A DNA stretch of 64,000 nt from Fodinibius salipaludis (GCF_002287075.1 NZ_NSKE01000007.1:124001-188000), one strand, 5' to 3'; counted from the first letter of the stretch, positions 51,917 through 60,858 are shown. Notes: generated by a model from the letters alone, not told the origin. Program-made: numbers and translations.

Positions 51917-52732
51917 ATGATCTTTCCAATTTATAAGACTGAACAGTCATTAGTTGTTGACCAAGATCCACTATGGAAATGGACGAAAACGTTTCTAATT
52001 CCATGTCTGGTCCTAATGATATTTTGCCCCTCCATCCTATTCGGACAAGACGCTACTGAAATTGTCACCAAAGCCCATGAAAAAATGCAGGGTGAACAGT
52101 CCCTTGCAGAAATGACAATGCAGATCATACGCCCCAATTGGGAACGGAGTATCTCTATGAAAGCATGGAGCATGGGCGAAGATTTCAGCATGATACTGGT
52201 TACGGCTCCCGCTCGCGACAAAGGTTCTGCCTATTTAATGCGCGAAAATGAAATTTGGAACTGGATTCCCAACGTTAATCGAACTGTTAAAATGCCTCCA
52301 TCTATGATGAGCCAATCCTGGATGGGATCGGACTTCTCAAATAATGATCTCGTTCGAGAATCATCTATCGTAACGGATTATACCCACACCCTACTTGCCG
52401 ATACGACAATAAGCGAATATGACTGCTATAAAATTGAGATGCATCCCAAACCAGAAGCGCCGGTCGTCTGGTCACGGGTGGTGACCTATATATCAAAAGA
52501 TGAATACCTGCAGTTGCGCGGGGAGTTTTATGATGAAGATGACACGCTCGTGCGGGTCATGAATGGATCAGACATTAAAGAAATGGGGGGACGCTTGCTC
52601 CCTGCACGAATGGAGATGAATCCCGTTGAAGAATCAGCCAAAAAAACGATCATTACTTATCAACAGATCGACTTTGATATTGATATTAGCGAGCAGTTTT
52701 TTAGTATCCAAAATATGAAGCGGTTGGATTAA
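51917..52732 (+). CDS. LolA-like outer-membrane lipoprotein-sorting protein
   Basis: 271 residues from the ATG at 51917 (a GTG one codon upstream is in frame). Hydrophobic signal segment at about 23-44 ending L-F-G-Q. The body is the LolA_like fold: A-E-M-T-M-Q-I-I-R-P-N-W, then K-G-S-A-Y-L-M-R..W-N-W-I-P-N, S-W-M-G-S-D-F-S-N-N-D-L, L-R-G-E-F-Y-D. This family usually goes with ABC or RND exporters of lipids or lipoproteins. The start overlaps possible operators, so the true start could be elsewhere. First gene of the envelope cassette inserted between hisH and hisA. Confidence 0.87.
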   Translation: MIFPIYKTEQSLVVDQDPLWKWTKTFLIPCLVLMIFCPSILFGQDATEIVTKAHEKMQGEQSLAEMTMQIIRPNWERSISMKAWSMGEDFSMILVTAPARDKGSAYLMRENEIWNWIPNVNRTVKMPPSMMSQSWMGSDFSNNDLVRESSIVTDYTHTLLADTTISEYDCYKIEMHPKPEAPVVWSRVVTYISKDEYLQLRGEFYDEDDTLVRVMNGSDIKEMGGRLLPARMEMNPVEESAKKTIITYQQIDFDIDISEQFFSIQNMKRLD

Positions 52733-52791
52733 ATAATATGCTGATAGATCTTGAAGCACTGTAGGGCTATTAGCGTTTCAAAAGAAAACAC

Positions 52792-54015
52792 ATGTTATAT
52801 CTAAGATTAGCATGGCGAAATATTTGGCGCAATCGCCGGCGCTCATTCATCACCATGCTTTCCATTGTGATAGCAGTGTTGCTGGCTTCGGTGATGCGAT
52901 CCATGCAAGAGGGTCAATATGATGTCATGGTTAACAGCACCGTCGGCACATTTACCAGCTACATTCAAATCCACCAGCAGGGATACTGGGACGATCAGAC
53001 GCTCGAAAATAGCTTTGAAGCGTCGGATTCACTTTTTGAAGATGCGGCAAAACCAAGTGCAGTCATAGAAACGGTGCCCAGACTCCAGTCGTACGCCCTT
53101 GCAGCCGGAAAGCAACAAAGTCGACCCGCTATGATCATGGGTATCGATCCAGATAAAGAACAATCTCTAAGCAATCCAAAGGAGCGCATAGAATCAGGAT
53201 CATATTTTGAAAGCGCTGATGAGCAGGCTGTGCTCGTGGGTACTGATATGATGGAGCGACTTAGTGTACAGCTTGGTGACAGCCTGGTACTTATCGGACA
53301 GGGATTTCGAGGGCAAAGTGCTACGGGACTTTATGAAATCAAAGGCGTCGTTTCATTTCCCAATCCTGAAATGAATAAAAACGTGGTGATGATGCCGCTT
53401 GCCACTACCCAGAATTTTTTAGCAGCTCCCAATCGACTTTCTGCCCTCGCGCTCATTCTCGATGATCCCAACAGTGTACAGCAAACAGTCAACCGGCTAA
53501 ACTCAAACGTTGATACTACCCGATACGAAATTATGAGCTGGCAACAGATGATGCCGGAGCTCCAACAAGCCATCCAGGCCGACCGCGGCGGAGGGGTAAT
53601 CATCATTCTCATTTTATACATTATCGTGGGCTTTGGCATCCTCGGCACCGTATTAATGATGATCACCGAGCGCACCTACGAATTTGGGGTAATGCTGTCT
53701 ATCGGCACATCGCGGCTTGCTATTTTTCTGATGCTTGCTCTTGAAATTTTATTCATTGCTTTCCTTGGTTCCCTTTTGGGTATCGCCCTATCTATTCCGG
53801 TGGCTTGGTACTTTAATGTCAATCCCATCGAATTTTCGGGAGGCATGGTCGAAGTTATGGAATCATACGGCCTGGAACCCTACCTCCCCTTCTCTTTGGA
53901 TCCGGAGCTCTTTTATATGCAGGCGATCATCATTTTTATCATTACTATCGTCTTTAGCATTATTCCGCTGATTCGTGCCAGCCGATTGCACCCCGTAAAA
54001 GCTATGAGGTCATAA
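52792..54015 (+). CDS. LolC/E-like ABC transporter permease (FtsX/MacB type)
   Basis: 407 residues. Four membrane helices: one at about 20-37, then a large periplasmic domain (40-260), and three helices from about 265 to 400. The FtsX core is seen as E-R-T-Y-E-F-G-V-M-L-S-I-G-T-S (E-x-x-x-E-x-G-x-x-x-A/S-I-G). Starts L-A-W-R-N-I-W-R-N-R-R-R-S. Together with the next permease and the ATPase at 55762 it forms a Lol-type complex that extracts lipids or lipoproteins from the inner membrane. Confidence 0.9.
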   Translation: MLYLRLAWRNIWRNRRRSFITMLSIVIAVLLASVMRSMQEGQYDVMVNSTVGTFTSYIQIHQQGYWDDQTLENSFEASDSLFEDAAKPSAVIETVPRLQSYALAAGKQQSRPAMIMGIDPDKEQSLSNPKERIESGSYFESADEQAVLVGTDMMERLSVQLGDSLVLIGQGFRGQSATGLYEIKGVVSFPNPEMNKNVVMMPLATTQNFLAAPNRLSALALILDDPNSVQQTVNRLNSNVDTTRYEIMSWQQMMPELQQAIQADRGGGVIIILILYIIVGFGILGTVLMMITERTYEFGVMLSIGTSRLAIFLMLALEILFIAFLGSLLGIALSIPVAWYFNVNPIEFSGGMVEVMESYGLEPYLPFSLDPELFYMQAIIIFIITIVFSIIPLIRASRLHPVKAMRS

Positions 54016-54016
54016 T

Positions 54017-55240
54017 ATGATAGGTAATATTATCAGGCTCGGATGGAAAAATGTTTGGCGTAACCCAACCCGAAGCGGGGTCGTTATCATTGCCGTAATG
54101 TTAGGTACATGGGCGGGTATTTTTTCAGCAGGCTTTTTTAACGGGATGGTACAAGATGTGCTCGACAATCAGATTGAGCTCTCTATCGGGCATATTCAGA
54201 TTATGCATCCCCAGTTTGAAGACCTTTATGATCCAAAGTACGCTGTTGATAATAGCGATCAGGTTTTCGAGCATTTGCAGGGGCAACCTTATGTGACTGA
54301 TATCTCAGTTAAAAGCATCGCATCGGGTCTGGCCCAAAGCACACGCAGTAATTTTGGGGTTACCATTAATGGCATTAATCCCCAGCCAAAGAGCACATTG
54401 GCCATCAATCAGTATCTCACCGAAGGACAAATGCTGCAGCCCAACGACCGTAATGGCATTTTAATCGGCAACAAGCTGGCGGAGCGGTTGGGATTAGACC
54501 TTAAAAGCAGAATGGTTTTAAGCTTCCAGGATGTAGATGGAGAAATTACGGGAGGCGCATTTCGAGTAGCCGGCATCTTTAAAACTTTTAGCAGTAACTA
54601 TAACGAAAACACTGTTTTTGTACAAAGAGATGACTTAAATCGCTTACAGGGAATGGAAAATGCCATTCACAACATCCGAATCGATACCGATAATATGGCT
54701 AAAGCCGAAACCTATGCCGACTCACTGCGCGCTACTTTCCCCTCACTCGAAGTGAAAACCTGGAGAGATCTTGCCCCTGACCTCCGATATATGTTCGACA
54801 TGATGGATATGATGCTCTATATCGTGATGATCATAATCATCATCGGGCTTATCTTCAGTATCATTAACACGATGCTCATGGCCGTTATGGAACGTACCCG
54901 AGAGCTGGGCATGCTTCGAGCCATAGGCATGAATAAAGCTCGCACATTCAGTATGGTGATATGGGAAACAGTCTTTTTAACGTTAGTCGGTTCTCCTGCC
55001 GGTCTTCTGCTGGGATGGGGAACGATCTCTTATTTTGAGTCTACCGGTATTAACTTGAGTGCCTTTGCCGAAGGTCTCAGCATCTATGGATTTGGAACCG
55101 TCGTTTATCCTACTCTTGATGGGATGTATTATTTCAATATTATGCTAATGGTTGCTGCTGCAGCTTTACTTTCTGCGCTATATCCGGCTTGGAAAAGCCT
55201 GCAATTGAATCCTGTTGAAGCAATTAGAAAACTTAATTGA
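54017..55240 (+). CDS. second LolC/E-like ABC transporter permease
   Basis: 407 residues, one base after the previous stop. Same layout: helix near 20-40, periplasmic domain, three C-terminal helices with M-E-R-T-R-E-L-G-M-L-R-A-I-G-M. Starts L-G-W-K-N-V-W-R-N-P-T-R-S. Distinct in sequence from its neighbour, so the pair likely forms a heterodimer like LolC/LolE. Followed by a small four-helix-bundle gene before the ATPase. Confidence 0.9.
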   Translation: MIGNIIRLGWKNVWRNPTRSGVVIIAVMLGTWAGIFSAGFFNGMVQDVLDNQIELSIGHIQIMHPQFEDLYDPKYAVDNSDQVFEHLQGQPYVTDISVKSIASGLAQSTRSNFGVTINGINPQPKSTLAINQYLTEGQMLQPNDRNGILIGNKLAERLGLDLKSRMVLSFQDVDGEITGGAFRVAGIFKTFSSNYNENTVFVQRDDLNRLQGMENAIHNIRIDTDNMAKAETYADSLRATFPSLEVKTWRDLAPDLRYMFDMMDMMLYIVMIIIIIGLIFSIINTMLMAVMERTRELGMLRAIGMNKARTFSMVIWETVFLTLVGSPAGLLLGWGTISYFESTGINLSAFAEGLSIYGFGTVVYPTLDGMYYFNIMLMVAAAALLSALYPAWKSLQLNPVEAIRKLN

Positions 55241-55336
55241 ATCGAGTTTCAAGATGATGCGTTACGCGTAAACCTCTTTAAAAAATCCGTTAAAACCACC
55301 TACAACCCAAAGCCCGGAACACAAAACACGAAAATC

Positions 55337-55702
55337 ATGAAGAGTTATAAAGATTTAGAAATTTATAAGCTCGCATATGACTATGCACTTGAAATTCATC
55401 AACTGACAATGGATTTACCTGACCATGAATTGTATGAACAAGACAGCCAAATCAGGCGCTCTTCAAAAAGCATCAAAAACAATATTGCTGAAGGTTATGG
55501 CAGACGAAGATATAAAAATGAATTTATTCGTTTTCTAATTTTTGCACATTCTTCCTGTGATGAAAAAATCTCTCAATTAAATATGATAAGTGACATTCAC
55601 TTTCAAGACAATCCATCGCAGAATATTATTGAGAAGTACGACAAATTAGGACGTAAGCTAAACAAGTTCATACAGTGCGTTGAAAAAAGCTGGAAAACTT
55701 AA
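55337..55702 (+). CDS. four-helix-bundle protein, 23S rRNA-IVP family (S23)
   Basis: 121 residues. Typical start M-K-S-Y-K-D-L-E-I-Y-K-L-A-Y, then Q-I-R-R-S-S-K-S-I-K-N-N-I-A-E-G-Y-G-R. Proteins of this kind are encoded in intervening sequences of 23S rRNA in spirochetes and as scattered single genes in Bacteroidota, often with short C-rich repeats. Here it lies inside an ABC operon, between permease and ATPase, and is followed by CCCGCAACCCGAAA repeats. A late insertion is the likely history. No biochemical function is established. Confidence 0.9.
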   Translation: MKSYKDLEIYKLAYDYALEIHQLTMDLPDHELYEQDSQIRRSSKSIKNNIAEGYGRRRYKNEFIRFLIFAHSSCDEKISQLNMISDIHFQDNPSQNIIEKYDKLGRKLNKFIQCVEKSWKT

Positions 55703-55714
55703 CTCGCACCACAA

Positions 55715-55746
55715 AACCCGCAACCCGAAATCCCGCAACCCGAAAC
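55715..55746. repeat. tandem CCCGCAACCCGAAA repeat next to the four-helix-bundle gene
   Basis: Two copies in a row (ACCCGCAACCCGAAA, TCCCGCAACCCGAAA). A related stretch (AACCCAAAGCCCGGAACAC) stands before the gene at about 55304-55322. Confidence 0.6.
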
Positions 55747-55761
55747 ACATAACCCAAACTT

Positions 55762-56448
55762 ATGGCTGTCATTACAACTAAAGACGTTACCAAAGTCTAT
55801 AACTCTGATCAGGTTCCTGTGCATGCGCTGCGTGGCGTAGATCTGGAAATAAAGAAAGGAGAGTTTACTGCCATTGTCGGTCCCTCGGGTTCAGGGAAAA
55901 CAACTTTGCTTAATATTATCGGCGGATTAGATGCCCCCACCAACGGGCGTGTAATCGTGCAGGGAACTGATCTTGGCACACTATCCGACAGCGAGTTAAT
56001 AGACTTTCGACTCCATCACATCGGATTTGTATTTCAAGCCTACAACCTGATTCCAGTTCTTACATCTATTGAAAACGTATCTTTTGTCATGCAGATGCAG
56101 GGGAAACCCGCCCAAGAATACAATGCTAAAAGCGAGCAACTGTTGGAAGAGGTGGGACTGGCAGATAAAATTCACAAACGCCCCTCCGAACTTTCGGGCG
56201 GACAGCAGCAGCGTGTAGCTGTAGCACGAGCACTGGCATCCAAACCGGATTTTGTACTGGCCGACGAACCTACGGCAAACCTGGATTCTGTTTCGTCCGG
56301 TGACTTGCTGGATATGATGGCCGACCTCAACAAAAAGGAAGAGATGACCTTCGTATTTTCTACTCATGATCAGCGGGTAATTGATCGTGCCCGTCGCATA
56401 GTCACCCTCGTGGATGGGCAAATTGACAAGGACGAAGTGAAAGATTAA
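55762..56448 (+). CDS. lolD: LolD-like ABC transporter ATPase
   Basis: 228 residues. Walker A G-P-S-G-S-G-K-T-T, Q-loop V-F-Q-A-Y-N-L-I-P, signature L-S-G-G-Q-Q-Q-R-V-A-V-A-R-A-L, Walker B F-V-L-A-D-E-P-T-A-N-L-D, H-loop F-S-T-H-D. The MacB/LolD subfamily matches the two FtsX-type permeases upstream. Supplies ATP energy for lipoprotein or lipid extraction. Separated from the permeases by the four-helix-bundle gene. Five bases before the barrel gene. Confidence 0.93.
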   Translation: MAVITTKDVTKVYNSDQVPVHALRGVDLEIKKGEFTAIVGPSGSGKTTLLNIIGGLDAPTNGRVIVQGTDLGTLSDSELIDFRLHHIGFVFQAYNLIPVLTSIENVSFVMQMQGKPAQEYNAKSEQLLEEVGLADKIHKRPSELSGGQQQRVAVARALASKPDFVLADEPTANLDSVSSGDLLDMMADLNKKEEMTFVFSTHDQRVIDRARRIVTLVDGQIDKDEVKD

Positions 56449-56453
56449 ATCCC

Positions 56454-57668
56454 ATGTATACGATCTATACCACAAAGCTACTCAAAGAAGGATACGCAAA
56501 AGAGCACGGAAGAGACCTGAAAAGATTACTCCTTTTAGTATTTTTTGTCATAATTGGATTTCAAAATTTATTTGCACAATCTCCATTTGATGTAGACTAC
56601 AGTGGATATGTCAAAGAGCTCGGACAGATCAGTGCTAATAATGATTTTAGCACTGTCCACTACGATAATATCCTCCACCACCGCATCGAAAGTGATTGGA
56701 CGTTATCTGAACATTTCGAATTCCGGGCCGACCTTCGCACGCGACTCCTCAACGGCTATACCGTAAATAATACGCCCGCACTTGAACAATTCTATCAACA
56801 AGACTCTAACTATTTTGATCTCTCCTGGGTTTGGTTTGGAACCGATCATTCCCTGATGCATTCTACCATAGACCGAGTCCATCTCAGCTATATAAACGGG
56901 CCATGGGAAGCCCATGCCGGCCGCCAGCGTATCAATTGGTCACGAACACTGGTATGGAGTCCTAATGACCTGTTTAACAATTACGCCTACCTCGATTTCG
57001 ATTATGAAGAACGTCCCGGCGTAGACGCCCTTACAGCTCAATATAATTGGAGCTATGCATCCAGTGCCGAACTCAGCTATCAAATTGCGGATAGTTTTGA
57101 CCGCTCGGTAATCGCTGGTATGGTACGGGTGAGCACGGGCAATTATGATCTGCAATTTATTGGCGGACATTACCGGGATTATGCCGTAATCGGTGGCGGA
57201 TGGGCCGGTTACGTCAGAGATGCTGGATTTAAAGGCGAAATCTCCTACTTTCATCCCGAAGATGATTTTTTCGATCAAACAGGACATTTTACAGCTACCG
57301 CCGGAACTGATTATATGCTTTCGAATGGTTTATATCTCCAGGGGGAACTGCTTTATAACGGAGGATATAACCAGGGCAGAGATCCACTGAATACCCTGGT
57401 ACAACCGCCATCAGCAGATAATCTATTCATCGCCAAATCAGGATTGTTTATCAACGCTTCGTATCAAATCCATCCTCTTGTCAGCGGAAATATCGGCTTT
57501 ATGAGCAGTTTTGATCGATCTGTTTTTATTGCCATCCCCCAGCTTTCCATATCTATAACTGAGGATGCTGACTTGCTTCTGTTATCCCAGCTCTTGAAGG
57601 GAGCGACTTTTCGGGATGCCGTTGAAACCCCCAACCTCTTTTTCTTTCGGTTGAAGTGGTCATATTAA
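56454..57668 (+). CDS. outer-membrane beta-barrel protein of the ABC cassette
   Basis: 404 residues. Signal-like segment at about 25-42 (L-L-L-L-V-F-F-V-I-I..L-F-A-Q). The rest is alternating beta strands rich in aromatic residues, ending W-S-Y, as in outer-membrane barrels. A G-R-Q-R-I-N-W-S..W-S-P-N-D-L-F-N motif recalls DUF1302-like/porin proteins that accompany lipid exporters. It starts five bases after the ATPase stop, so it is part of the same system. I infer an outer-membrane component or cargo; the exact family is uncertain. Confidence 0.75.
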   Translation: MYTIYTTKLLKEGYAKEHGRDLKRLLLLVFFVIIGFQNLFAQSPFDVDYSGYVKELGQISANNDFSTVHYDNILHHRIESDWTLSEHFEFRADLRTRLLNGYTVNNTPALEQFYQQDSNYFDLSWVWFGTDHSLMHSTIDRVHLSYINGPWEAHAGRQRINWSRTLVWSPNDLFNNYAYLDFDYEERPGVDALTAQYNWSYASSAELSYQIADSFDRSVIAGMVRVSTGNYDLQFIGGHYRDYAVIGGGWAGYVRDAGFKGEISYFHPEDDFFDQTGHFTATAGTDYMLSNGLYLQGELLYNGGYNQGRDPLNTLVQPPSADNLFIAKSGLFINASYQIHPLVSGNIGFMSSFDRSVFIAIPQLSISITEDADLLLLSQLLKGATFRDAVETPNLFFFRLKWSY

Positions 57669-57768
57669 CAACTTTCAAAAACACTACTATTTGTACTCAT
57701 CACTGTACACTGTAATACGGTTTCCGTACCTTCAAACTGCTAAATTCTAACTCCATTTATTTTAGTAT

Positions 57769-58488
57769 ATGATTGTCATTCCTGCGATAGATCTTCTTGA
57801 CGGCAATGTAGTTCGCCTGCACAAAGGCGACTATGATGAAGCCACAATCTACAATCACAATCCTGTTGAAGAAGCCCAAAAATTCAAAGAGGCCGGCTTT
57901 AATCATATCCATATCGTTGATCTGAATGGTGCTAAGGAAGGAAAGTTTGTAAACCTCAAACATGTTAAACAGATCATCGATTCTCTTGATATCTCTGTAC
58001 AAACCGGGGGTGGCATTCGCAGTTTCGAAGATGCCCAGATGTTATTAGATCAAGGATTATCCAATATAATATGCAGCTCAATGGCTGTTAAAAGTCCCGG
58101 AGAATGGCTTAAGGTACTTGATAAATATGGTGACCGCGCTATTCTGGGGATGGATCTAAAAAATGGGAAAGTTGCTTATGGCGGGTGGCTGGAAACGCTC
58201 GACAAATCACTGGAGGATTTCCTTGCCCCTATGATTGATCGTGGGCTTTCCACCGTCTTGTGTACCGACACATCCAAAGACGGTACGCTCGAAGGACCTA
58301 ACGTGAACCTTTACAAAGAACTTTCAGAACAATTTCCGGACCTTAATTTTATCGCCTCGGGTGGCGTTTCGGATGCCGATGACTTAAAAACCCTCCAAGA
58401 TCAAAACCAATACGGAGTAGTCGTAGGACGCGCTTATTATGAAGAAAAAATCTCTCTTGAGGAAATGCTAACCTACCATTCAGGGTAG
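57769..58488 (+). CDS. hisA: ProFAR isomerase
   Basis: 239 residues, (beta-alpha)8 barrel. Catalytic Asp in P-A-I-D-L-L-D-G (residue 8) and in C-T-D-T-S-K-D-G (about 169). Phosphate loops G-G-G-I-R and S-G-G-V-S. Isomerises ProFAR to PRFAR. It resumes the his operon after the inserted cassette and is 100 bases past the barrel gene; no unambiguous own promoter was found. Confidence 0.95.
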   Translation: MIVIPAIDLLDGNVVRLHKGDYDEATIYNHNPVEEAQKFKEAGFNHIHIVDLNGAKEGKFVNLKHVKQIIDSLDISVQTGGGIRSFEDAQMLLDQGLSNIICSSMAVKSPGEWLKVLDKYGDRAILGMDLKNGKVAYGGWLETLDKSLEDFLAPMIDRGLSTVLCTDTSKDGTLEGPNVNLYKELSEQFPDLNFIASGGVSDADDLKTLQDQNQYGVVVGRAYYEEKISLEEMLTYHSG

Positions 58489-58498
58489 CTTCGCTACC
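58484..58498. terminator. hairpin carrying both stop codons of hisA and the cupin gene
   Basis: GGTAGC-TTC-GCTACC. The TAG of hisA (58486-58488) lies in the left arm and the TAG of the antisense cupin gene (58494-58496) in the right arm. No U tract on either side. Confidence 0.45.
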
Positions 58499-58997
58499 GA
58501 CCAAAATCATCCTGCACGCGCACAATATCATCTTCATCAGAAGGATTTTCCGGATCGGTGTGCTGCCAAATTTCTGCAAGAATAGCCCAATCATCTAATC
58601 CTACTAAGCGATGACGTTCCCCCTGCTTTAATGTAATAAACTCTTCCGGCTGTAAGGTTTCAACTTCTCCTTGTTCATCAGTGTCACTGGTAATAACGCC
58701 CACCGGACCTTCAACCACTTTCCAAATTTCGGCCCGGCGATGATGATACTGCCATGATAGACGCTTACCAGGCTGAACAACTAATATTTTGGGACTTAAT
58801 TTTCCGGCAACTTTCAGATCATCAATATCAATATCACCAAAATAATGCTTGGCAAAATCGGCAGCTTGCTCCTCATCAATCACAAAAAAACCGCCCCAGG
58901 GTCGCTGCCCATCCTGGTCAATAATGGTAAAGCCTAACTCCTGAACTTCTTGTTTCGTCCTTTTAAACAACTGCTCCTTCGTTCCGTTAAAACCCAT
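58494..58997 (-). CDS. cupin protein, mannose-6-phosphate isomerase type II-like
   Basis: 167 residues. The P-W-G-G-F start of the domain and the cupin core S-W-Q-Y-H-H-R-R-A-E-I-W-K-V-V-E-G-P resemble the C-terminal cupin of type II phosphomannose isomerases; a second metal-site part is L-K-Q-G-E-R-H-R-L. It is preceded by about 65 helical residues. Probably a sugar-phosphate isomerase or binding protein; substrate unknown. It lies antisense inside the his locus, convergent with hisA. Confidence 0.8.
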   Translation of the reverse strand: MGFNGTKEQLFKRTKQEVQELGFTIIDQDGQRPWGGFFVIDEEQAADFAKHYFGDIDIDDLKVAGKLSPKILVVQPGKRLSWQYHHRRAEIWKVVEGPVGVITSDTDEQGEVETLQPEEFITLKQGERHRLVGLDDWAILAEIWQHTDPENPSDEDDIVRVQDDFGR

Positions 58998-59105
58998 TGA
59001 AAGTCTTTTTTATTACTGTAAATGATATTTTTTTAAAGACATAAAGGTACAAATATTCGTGTATCTGCCCTAAAATTTAAGAGACGTGCTTTTACTAGAC
59101 CAAAT

Positions 59106-59131
59106 AAAAAAGCCGCGGCAAATACCGCGGC
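59106..59131 (-). terminator. terminator of the Cys4 mini-gene
   Basis: Minus strand GCCGCGG-TATTTG-CCGCGGC perfect hairpin and a U run, 25 bases after the stop of the 59156-59248 gene. Confidence 0.88.
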
Positions 59132-59155
59132 TCATTAAATTTATTGTGAGTAAAA

Positions 59156-59248
59156 TCAGTCTTCCCGTTCACAATCAATTTTGGGTTCTTTTTGACAAGG
59201 ATCTACTGCAGTAGCACCACATTGCGGACATTCAGTTGGTTTAGGCAT
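59156..59248 (-). CDS. 30-residue Cys4 zinc-ribbon-like mini-protein
   Basis: Reads M-P-K-P-T-E-C-P-Q-C-G-A-T-A-V-D-P-C and continues with a fourth Cys at residue 26, ending C-E-R-E-D. The C-P-x-C-G knuckle with two further Cys (18, 26) suggests one zinc or iron site. A good ribosome site (AGAGGA) precedes the ATG and a strong terminator follows, so it is a real, separately expressed gene despite its size. It lies antisense between the cupin gene and hisF. No function known. Confidence 0.68.
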   Translation of the reverse strand: MPKPTECPQCGATAVDPCQKEPKIDCERED

Positions 59249-59456
59249 ATTATCCTCTTTTTGTTAGTTAACCTTCATTTAACTATACAAACATTGGAGA
59301 TAATATGATCCTTAGAATCGAAATTTATATTCGGTCTAAGTTAAATAAGACTATCTATTTTTAGCAGATTTTATAAGAAGTGATTTCTAACCTATTACCA
59401 TAAGATTTTCTATATTTCGAGTCTAATCAAATTATTGATTTGTATTATACCAGCCT
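59249..59456. other. divergent promoter region of hisF and the Cys4 gene
   Basis: About 200 A+T-rich bases. A TATATTTC box near 59409-59416 could be the -7 element for hisF. No ORF seen. Confidence 0.35.
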
Positions 59457-60218
59457 ATGCTTGCAAAACGAATTATTCCCTGTCTCGACATTAAAGACGG
59501 CAGAACAGTGAAGGGTGTTAACTTCGAAGGACTGCGCGATGCCGGCGATCCCGTAGAACTGGCACGCCGATACTCTAACGAGGGAGCCGACGAGCTTGTC
59601 TTCTTGGATATTACTGCTACCAAAGAAAAACGAAAAACGCTGGTTGATCTCGTCAGTAAGATCGCACTCGAAATTGATATCCCCTTTACCGTTGGTGGTG
59701 GTATTGGCAGTACCGATCAGATAGCCGAAATTTTACATGCCGGAGCCGACAAAGTTTCGCTCAACAGTGCCATTGTACGCAATCCAAACCTTATAAACGA
59801 AGCGGCAGCCCAATTCGGATCGCAGTGCATTGTTGCCGCCGTTGATGCCAAGCGAATCGACAACCAGTGGGTTGTTTTTATTTCGGGCGGATCCAAAAAC
59901 ACTGGAAAAGATGCGCTTGAATGGATTCAGGAAGTTGAGGAGCGCGGGGCGGGCGAAATTCTTCTTACCAGCATGGATCAGGATGGTACCAAAGAAGGCT
60001 TCGACTTGGAACTGCTCCAAAAAGTCAACGAGTTCACGACTATTCCCATTATAGCCAGCGGCGGTGCAGGCTCCAAAAAGCACTGCATTGATGCCATCCA
60101 AAAAGGAAATGCCGATGCAGTTTTAGCCGCCAGCATTTTTCACTTCCAAGAAATTGCAATCAGCGATTTAAAACAGGAATTGGAAACTGCTGAAATACCT
60201 GTTCGTAAAACAAATTAA
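59457..60218 (+). CDS. hisF: imidazole glycerol phosphate synthase, cyclase subunit
   Basis: 253 residues, (beta-alpha)8 barrel. Catalytic Asp11 in P-C-L-D-I-K-D-G-R and Asp130 in [13 protein letters not shown] and S-G-G-A-G-S bind phosphate. Uses ammonia from HisH to make IGP and AICAR. It stands apart from hisA because of two antisense genes, and so likely has its own promoter. 25 bases upstream of hisIE. Confidence 0.95.
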   Translation: MLAKRIIPCLDIKDGRTVKGVNFEGLRDAGDPVELARRYSNEGADELVFLDITATKEKRKTLVDLVSKIALEIDIPFTVGGGIGSTDQIAEILHAGADKVSLNSAIVRNPNLINEAAAQFGSQCIVAAVDAKRIDNQWVVFISGGSKNTGKDALEWIQEVEERGAGEILLTSMDQDGTKEGFDLELLQKVNEFTTIPIIASGGAGSKKHCIDAIQKGNADAVLAASIFHFQEIAISDLKQELETAEIPVRKTN

Positions 60219-60243
60219 TTGACCTACTACCAGATTTTCTATT

Positions 60244-60858
60244 ATGATTGATATTAACGCTCTCGACTTTGAAAAAGGCAACGGACTTATCCCAGCCATC
60301 ATTCAGGATGCCGACTCATTTCAGGTATTAATGCTGGGCTATATGAACAAAGAAGCCCTGCAAAAAACGCTGGATGAAGAGCGCGTTACTTTTTTTAGTC
60401 GCAGCAAGCAACGCTTGTGGACCAAAGGAGAAACCTCTGGTAATTACCTTGATGTGGTTGACCTACAAAAGGATTGCGATGATGACACCTTATTGATCTT
60501 AACTAAACCGCACGGCCCCACCTGTCACACCGGTGAGCAATCCTGTTTTTACCGAAAGGATTTTAAGCCACAAAAAAACCTGAATTTTCTTAATAATTTG
60601 GAAGAGCTTATCATCAGTCGAAAAGAACAGATGCCGGAAGGTTCTTATACTACCTCTCTTTTTGAGGATGGAATCGATAAAATTGCCCAGAAAGTAGGCG
60701 AAGAAGCTGTAGAAACGGTTATTGAAGCCAAAAATGAAGATCACAACTTAGTTGACGAAGTATCCGATCTGATTTATCACCTATTGGTATTGTTAGTTGC
60801 TAAAGGTGTGCCGTTACAAACAATAGTCCAAAATCTTGAAGAGCGTCACGGTAAGTAA
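60244..60858 (+). CDS. hisIE: bifunctional phosphoribosyl-AMP cyclohydrolase / phosphoribosyl-ATP pyrophosphatase
   Basis: 204 residues. HisI part about 1-110 (M-L-G-Y-M-N-K-E-A, R-S-K-Q-R-L-W-T-K-G-E-T-S-G, D-C-D-D-D-T-L with metal Asp/Cys, H-T-G-E-Q-S-C-F). HisE part about 115-204 (G-S-Y-T-T-S-L-F, Q-K-V-G-E-E-A-V-E-T-V-I-E-A). Carries out the second and third steps of the pathway. Last his gene in the window. Confidence 0.95.
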   Translation: MIDINALDFEKGNGLIPAIIQDADSFQVLMLGYMNKEALQKTLDEERVTFFSRSKQRLWTKGETSGNYLDVVDLQKDCDDDTLLILTKPHGPTCHTGEQSCFYRKDFKPQKNLNFLNNLEELIISRKEQMPEGSYTTSLFEDGIDKIAQKVGEEAVETVIEAKNEDHNLVDEVSDLIYHLLVLLVAKGVPLQTIVQNLEERHGK

